DNA of 64,000 nucleotides from NCBI GenBank assembly GCA_050084985.1, contig JBITNC010000001.1, positions 142,724,001 through 142,788,000 of the forward strand. Reading direction: 5' to 3'. This document shows, one piece after another, positions 58,092-64,000 of this stretch. The DNA is from Nageia nagi (taxonomy: Eukaryota; Pinophyta). A model generated the notes under the pieces. That model searched no databases and was not told the DNA's origin. It saw nothing but the letters and a program-made list of their open reading frames with translations. Positions within the stretch are counted from its first letter, which is position 1. Each line of letters starts with the position of its first letter. The translations under genes and the position numbers were made by a program.

Positions 58092-59018
58092 ATGGATATG
58101 AACACCATGTTTGAAGGATTGGAGGTTCCAATATTTGATGGAGATAATTATGTTCAATAGAACATAATAATGAAAATATTTTTGATGGCTATGGATCTTT
58201 TGGAGATAATTGAGGATGGGTATGAAGAACCCATCACTTTGAGTTTACTTTATGGTGAAGAGAAGTAGATAAAGAAAGAGAAGCAATATCAAAATTGCTT
58301 GGCTCTTACAGACATTAGGAGAGGTATGAAACCAAATGTTTTACCTCTCATTACAAATTGTATAATAGCCCAAATGGATTGAAAACCATTGAAAGATGAT
58401 TATTGGTATGATGATGACACTCATGGAGATTGTATGAGCAAGGAAGAGCCTTGTTCCTTTGAATATCCCTTTGGAGAGTCTTATGAAGACTCATGTGAAG
58501 AACCTCATGAGATTAGTGTGGTTCATATAGTTGAATATATGTATTTTGAAGTCATATATAATGAAAATGATGTTGGAGCAACATTTTTGAAGGAAAAATA
58601 TTATGAAAACCACCATGATGATGAATTCCTTGAAGAGGAAGACTTGTATGATAAAGAGCCTAGTGAGAGGCCTTGTAAACCTTTTATGGGAATGGAATGT
58701 TGTAATAACAATCACATTAATTGTAAGGAGGATGAATTTTTCATGGAGAAAGAATATACCAAATGCCTAATGAAGAAGTCATATTATGAAGATGAATGTC
58801 TTATGGAGGAGCCATGTCATGAAGAGTGTATTGAAGACAAGGAGCATTGTTGGCTCTCTTATGATGAATACCATTCACATGTAGTGGAGTACAATGAAGA
58901 GTGCTCCATGAAGGAGCCATATGATGTTTTTCTTAGAGAGGCAATATGGGATAATGATCCAAGAGAGATCATTGATGAAGTGGAGATTAAGGCTATTAAC
59001 TTGATGCTCAAAGGATAA
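58092..59018 (+). pseudogene. Gag-like N-terminus fused to Cys-rich acidic protein
   Basis: From ATG 58092 the frame reads MDMNTMFEGLEVPIFDGDNY, then NIIMKIFLMAMDLLEIIEDG. This is the typical start of copia Gag (DUF4219-like). Three stops are explained by G-to-A or C-to-T. The same frame then runs open from 58389 to 59018. This part is very acidic and rich in Cys and His pairs (CMSKEEPCSFEYPFGESYED, MEEPCHEECIEDKEHCWLSY), with an irregular EEP/KEP repeat. It might bind metal, but I recognise no domain. Confidence 0.65.
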
Positions 59019-59033
59019 TACCACTTATCAAGA

Positions 59034-59510
59034 GTGGAGAATGAAGATGACTATCTCAAGGGGGAGATAGGAAATAGTGAGATAGCCATTTATGGACTGC
59101 ATGGTGAAATGGAGATATCAAAAGAGCTTGAGAGTTGTCTTATAGAGGAAAAAGTATGCAAAGAGGAACCATGGGAATTCCTTATCGTGAATGAAGAAAT
59201 GATTTCTTCAAAAGAAACATCAAAGGAAATCTTCTTGACATATACTCACCAAAACATCATTGGAGGTAATGAATTATTATTTTTTGGCTTATTTACTAAT
59301 GCTACTAATGAATTTTTGCTTATTAGATGTGTGAAGGATAGATTGAAGGCTATTGAGAATGGAGGAGAATATCATATAAAGGCATTGTTTGAAGATTATC
59401 TCATAAAGAAAACATTGAAGATTCTTCCTTGGGAGAAGACAATGATTATGAAAATGGGTCATTTTAAATAAAATAAAAATGATGAATGTAAGAGCTTAGT
59501 AAAGTGTGAA
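59034..59510 (+). pseudogene. Continuation of the acidic protein of the compact element
   Basis: Same frame as 58092-59018, separated by one TAA. Open from 59034 to 59471: LKGEIGNSEIAIYGLHGEME, LTYTHQNIIGGNELLFFGLF and CVKDRLKAIENGGEYHIKA. It continues weakly as CKSLVKCEFLSETLCEKQHL. No recognised domain. The element would produce a protein of about 500 residues if undamaged. Confidence 0.55.
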
Positions 59511-59639
59511 TTTTTGAGTGAAACTTTGTGTGAGAAGCAACATTTGGTTGCATATGTAATAAGCCAATTCATGGATATGTTTTGTCTATAAATTTATTTT
59601 GAGGTTGCAAAGAGTGTTGTGATATACAATCATCTATTA

Positions 59640-59990
59640 GAGATAATTAACACATACTCATATGGAGTATGGAAATATGATGTAAAAGATGATGATGTGA
59701 AAGCATGGTTTGAAGATCCCTAAAGGAGATGAGAGAGAGTGGTTGATTAAGATCACATATGGAAAGAATTTTATTGAAAGGGGAGCTACTCAACAAAAGG
59801 AGGAACTCAATATTTTTCATCAAGGAGGACCAACATTAGCAACTAAGGAGATCCTGCATGGAGAGTGGAACAAGTGCCAAAGCCTATTTTATGTATTTTT
59901 TATTTTCTTTTGTATGATTAGAGAAAGTGAGAAAAATATATTTCTTCCAACTTTGTGATGCTTAAGAACTCTTGCATGAGTTACTTAGCA
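59640..59990 (+). pseudogene. 3' coding tail of the compact element
   Basis: INTYSYGVWKYDVKDDDVKA and, in another frame (59710-59958), EWLIKITYGKNFIERGATQQ. The block and the bases after it are shared with the fragment at 32319-32640, which supports it as a real part of the family rather than chance. Confidence 0.5.
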
Positions 59991-60003
59991 TCAAAGGGGA
60001 CAA

Positions 60004-60402
60004 TGTTGGAAGTATTTCTAACATTATTCCTAAGTCCTAAGTTATTAGGATTAATTAATTAGAACTTATATATTCCTAAGTCTAAACATTAGCATGTGAG
60101 GAATGTTTGGTCAAGGTTGACAATATTCCATAGTTAGACTATTTGTTAGCCATAGCCTAGGGAATATATTTGAATGTAAATAAATAATACATACTTATTT
60201 TTACATGGATTGTGAGGCTCTAATGTGTAGGATTAGTTTTGGTTGTTATTCCTTGTATTTACACACAAAAACTATTATTGTGTTGTATCTAGTTGTTATT
60301 CCTTGTATTTACATGAAACAACTATAGTTGTGTTGTAGCTTCTTACATAAAGCTATAAAGCCATGCAATTCCATTCAGTAATATAGAGAATGTGCAAATT
60401 CA
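60004..60402 (+). repeat. 3' LTR of the compact element
   Basis: TGTTGGAAG to ...aaattca, 399 bp, collinear with 57068-57466. The ttgttattccttgtatttac duplicate is retained. Confidence 0.9.
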
Positions 60403-60407
60403 CAAGC

Positions 60408-62400
60408 ATAAATTCAAAGCATAATAAGAAGAGTAAGAAAGTACTCCCTGAAAAGTTATCTCATGACAGAAACTTTGGATGCCCTAGTTTTTCAGCTATA
60501 TTATACCCCCTCTTTGACTTGGTTGTGATGGACCTCTCATAATAGAAGAAATCCAAGTCAAATATAAAGGAAATTGAAAATATCTTATACAAGAAATGTA
60601 TTTGCACAAGATATCTTAAATGTAGACATTAAACATCATGATATGGAAACTATTTTAAGTGATAAGAGATCAAATTTATCCTTGGTGACCTACCCACCAA
60701 GATTTATAAAGATAAATTCCCAATTTAAACCAATCAACTTGGTTTGCCAAGGTGTCAAATGATAATATTAACCATATCTTACAAAGGTATAAAATGATAA
60801 GAGTAACCAACTTGGTTTCCCAAGCCACTATGTTTACATGGATTTTTTTATAAGAATTCCCCTTCCTTACAAAGGTGGCCAATGATAAGATATAAACATG
60901 ATATAAAAACATTTTGGCCTTATATATGATAAGTAATAATATGAAAATATCTGATAATTTTTACATATATTAAGAAACAAAATTAACTATTAAGTCTTTG
61001 ATTTGATAAGCAATATAGGAAAGCTATTTTTGCAAAGTATTATCTAAAATACAATAGGTAATGATAATTGATAAGGCAAGAGAATATGTAATTGCATTAT
61101 TGTTGACATTCATGAAATTGATCTTTATTAATGACATGCATTATGAAGAGGGTATTACAACATATTTTGAACATGACAAGATATCAAGAAGCATATAATT
61201 TTGAAAATCATATGGAATATAAATAAATTATACACATTTTTCTTCATTTCACTATAGATACAAAATACCAAAGGGAAAGGTGATGAAATTCAATAATTTT
61301 AACCCAATAACAACATTAGAAATGTAGCAATGATGCTATAGAAAGGCAATAAATTATCAAAAATAAAGATTTTCTTAGTTCTATTCTACACTTATGAAGT
61401 GAAAATGTTAAGCAATTTAATAAACTTGACCAAGTAACACAAAATTTGATGATCATTTCCATTTAATTTTCCCAATTGGCTCCAAGAGGAATTTTGATGA
61501 ATTAGGTTTTGCTTACTATAATGATTTTATATTTTTATTACATGTAAACTATAAGAAGAATTATGGTTTCAAATTTTGTAGAAAATTATAAATTTAATCC
61601 ATTACTAGTGTTGGAATCCTAACAGCGATGTTCTATTAAGGAAGATTTGAGAAGATGATAAATAGTTTGTAGACAGACATGTAAATATTTAATGATAAAA
61701 AGAGCTTTTATTTTGGTTTATTGATAAGGATAAGTCATCAATTTGGAAAAGGGATTTACAATAATTTATAAAAAGGTAAAATTAGATTTCATTTTTACAT
61801 TCTCATTTTGCTAACTTGAGCTCTAGTCCTCAATGTTCTAGGTTTCCATTCGGGTTGTTGAGGGATTTCAAGAGAGCTACTAATTGGTTGTGTGTAATCC
61901 TTATGGATATGGCTTATCAAATTACTTCTCAACAAGTTCATAGGGATCTTGTTGTTTATTTTTTCATGAGGGATACCAAGTACTAAAAACTTTCTTCATA
62001 TTTTTGGTTTATGTGTTAATTAGAACATTTTTGATGGATTGATTTTTTGAATTAGATAAGTTTTTATCAAGTTTAAGAAATTTTTGAAATATTTAGGATA
62101 AAAATGTAGGCACCATTTTTCATGTGCATGGAAGGAAACTAAAGTCATTTTTATCATAGAAGTCAAAAAAACTATATGGGTTTTCAAATTTTTGGGAAAT
62201 CAATGGATTGAATGGGGCAGTGCTGTTGGATTCCTAGCATCATTGATTGAATGAAAATTACCTAGAAATTTATTCATTTAGGATCTGCATATCTTGTAAC
62301 ACATTACTAGACTTAAAACTTGGAAATACTTTATTATTAAATTAGTTTTAGCTAAAACTTGTGATTTTTTAGACTTAGTTACTTTTTACTTTCATTTTGG
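60408..62400. other. Unassigned AT-rich region
   Basis: No coding region with recognisable family features. Short open frames (60574-60762 plus, 60676-60912 minus) overlap on opposite strands and look like chance. Nothing further is seen. Confidence 0.5.
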
Positions 62401-63640
62401 TCTTTATTACTTTATTACTGACAAGTTTTATGTTTTTACATGGATACAAGACCAAGCCTACCTAATGACATGTGAGAAATGGAGTTTGACCATGGATTTT
62501 GTACTAACAATTGAGGAGAGGGGGATGCTAGACTCATTTGGCTTAGGTCACATGAGGGTTATTGTGTGCATCCCATGTGACAAGTACTTTCTAACTTCTT
62601 TGATGGAGCATTGGTGTGATGGTACCAACATATTCCATTTATCGAGGAGTGAGATAACAATCACCCTAGCTGACATTCATCACATCCTACAAGCAAGCAT
62701 GAAGGGTACACTAATTCATAGGGAGATAATATCAATGGGAGAGATGGAGGAGCACTACTATTGGCTCAAAAGTGTATGAGATTAACAACATCAAAATAAG
62801 GGTGTACCCCTTCATGACACCATGTATATGCCCCAAGAGGGTGTAGATTGTGTTCACTAGTTCATACTCTATGTGGCGATCCTTATCGATACCATTGGTT
62901 CTTTCACTAGATTCATTCCTATTATGTAAGGGATATACCCTTTTTGAGGAGAGATACACATCGACACCCTACATACTATCCATAATAGCCATTAGTGTAT
63001 CTCAAACCTATTTTCCTACCATGACTCAGGTAGACATGCCCCACTATTTTTGATGGTATACCATGCAATAGATGGGGGTGATGTGAGGAGTAGAATAGTG
63101 TCGTAGGCTACTTGATCTCTTATACAAGGATGACCTTATATGGTACCACTATTTTGACTTACTTATATAGGAGGATTCAAATTATGAGCTATTATGGAGC
63201 ATGAATCCTTGTCACATCCAAGTTCATCATCAGGTGATAGGGTTCTATCAACCATATTGAGTGTTGCATCAATTCAATATGAGATAAGATGTACCTATGC
63301 CTAGGATGTGACCAACTATGGCCTAGTATTATATATATTTAACCATTCCAATAGGGTTTTTGGATATGCCAACATGGATTGTAGAGTAGGAGGTATTAAA
63401 GGATCATGTTCCTAAAGAACCTATTGCACATCATATGCACACTCTAGAGTATCAATGATGGTGGTACTCGATGAAGCTTGTAACATTAGTCCTTAAGGAT
63501 GAGGAGGAAGGAGATGATTCAAAGGGAGAGGAGGATGGGGTGTAGGAGCCTATGGAAAAAGAAGGGGCCTATGGATATTGATGATCCACCACCACTTACT
63601 TAGATGTTGGATCCATCCATGCCATCCACATTAGGGGTTG
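62400..63640 (+). pseudogene. Plant mobile domain protein, decayed
   Basis: The open part 62465-62779 contains FVLTIEERGMLDSFGLGHMR, then LTSLMEHWCDGTNIFHLSRS, ITITLADIHHILQASMKGTL. The pattern 'HxFHLxxGEMTITLxDVxxILG' and the preceding helix are typical of the plant mobile domain (aminotransferase-like, PF10536), found in MAIN/MAIL proteins and many plant transposons. The frame then breaks. Pieces such as NSHCISNLFSYHDSG and MDCRVGGIKG lie in other frames to about 63420. It may be a transposon-borne copy. No flanking element ends are visible. Confidence 0.65.
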
Positions 63641-63960
63641 TCACTCCCCAATAAATACTTTAGGTATAATAGTGATACACTAAAGGCTTATTAGACTTAC
63701 TAGTATAATTTTTTATAAGAGAAAAATAACTTTGGTATTTTTACTATGACACAAGATTAGAGGCTCAAGTAGCAGCTCTACAGGCATAGGTATCAAGCCT
63801 ATAGGTACAATTGATAACTTGGGATGAGAAAATAGGGCTTTTAGTTGGGTATATAAAGATACTTCAATCTCTACCTCATGTTATGCATCACCAAGAGTTG
63901 AAAAGGATCCAAGATCTAGTCATGGTGAAGGATAGCAAGCTATTATAGTTTGGGTAGACA
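63641..63960 (+). pseudogene. Coiled-coil tail, probably of the plant mobile domain gene
   Basis: A frame from about 63753 reads EAQVAALQA, stop, VSSL, stop, VQLITWDEKIGLLVGYIKI and HHQELKRIQDLVMVKDSKLL. Stops are at likely Gln codons (TAG). A heptad-like, Gln/Leu-rich tail after the mobile domain is common in such genes, but I cannot prove continuity. Confidence 0.4.
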
Positions 63961-64000
63961 ATTATGGCTATCTCAACTAGTAGATCAGGTATAGGAGTAG

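Larger units (their letters stand above)
57068..60402 (+). mobile_element. Compact non-autonomous copia-like LTR element
   Basis: Two LTRs of exactly 399 bp (57068-57466, 60004-60402) enclose about 2.5 kb. A tRNA-Met-type primer site TGGTATCAAAGTG lies at 57472-57484 and a purine tract aaaggggacaa just before 60004. Flanking 5-mers are caaac (57063-57067) and caagc (60403-60407), one transition apart. No protease, integrase or reverse transcriptase is present. One long frame encodes a Gag-like start fused to an acidic protein. Confidence 0.85.

Noticed and set aside
58491-58715. 74-codon minus-strand frame with hydrophobic run
   Set aside because: Antisense to the acidic protein. Hydrophobicity arises from the complement of Glu/Asp codons.
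1-64000. tRNA or rRNA genes
   Set aside because: I recognised only tRNA-complementary primer sites of retroelements. No cloverleaf or rRNA core sequence was seen. A tRNA-scan would be decisive.

Overview
The window looks like gene-poor nuclear DNA of a seed plant, most likely a gymnosperm (inference, not proof). It is very AT-rich. Almost every recognisable coding stretch belongs to a decayed LTR retrotransposon, a LINE or an endogenous plant pararetrovirus (Caulimoviridae), and these are nested and rearranged. I recognise no intact host gene, tRNA, rRNA or CRISPR array. Most broken frames keep the right protein sequence and are interrupted by stops that C-to-T or G-to-A transitions from Gln, Arg or Trp codons explain. 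That is how old methylated plant repeats decay.

Layout. From 1 to 26275 lie three copies of one endogenous caulimovirid. Copy A is on the minus strand (1-2098 and 10610-about 14790). It was split by a Ty3/gypsy Tat-like element (2099-10609) that made a 5-bp duplication, acttc. Copies B (14797-20815) and C (about 20843-26275) are on the plus strand, head to tail, and meet copy A head to head near 14790. The gene order is movement protein, coat protein with zinc finger, protease, reverse transcriptase, RNase H, then an extra conserved C-terminal region, followed by a TATA promoter and an initiator-tRNA-Met primer site. Every copy carries stops or active-site changes.

From 26276 to 34538 there is mostly unassigned AT-rich DNA, a minus-strand L1-type LINE lacking its reverse transcriptase (29480-32035), the 3' end of a small LTR element (32160-32684 onward) and a 207-bp segment with terminal inverted repeats (33811-34017). 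A Ty1/copia element (34544-40169, duplication ggtta) follows. Downstream of it is a decayed frame containing six exact-period 24-residue repeats (40177-41620).

From 43164 to 55723 lies a large Ty3/gypsy element (LTRs 1209 and 1239 bp, duplication cttac). It has two notable features: an archaeal-type RNase H placed upstream of the reverse transcriptase, and an additional reading frame of about 1150 codons between integrase and the 3' LTR (50920-about 54400). I regard that frame as the best candidate for something undescribed. From 57068 to 60402 there is a compact non-autonomous copia-like element with two 399-bp LTRs and one frame that joins a Gag-like N-terminus to a Cys-rich acidic protein. 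The window ends with a decayed plant-mobile-domain gene (about 62400-63960).
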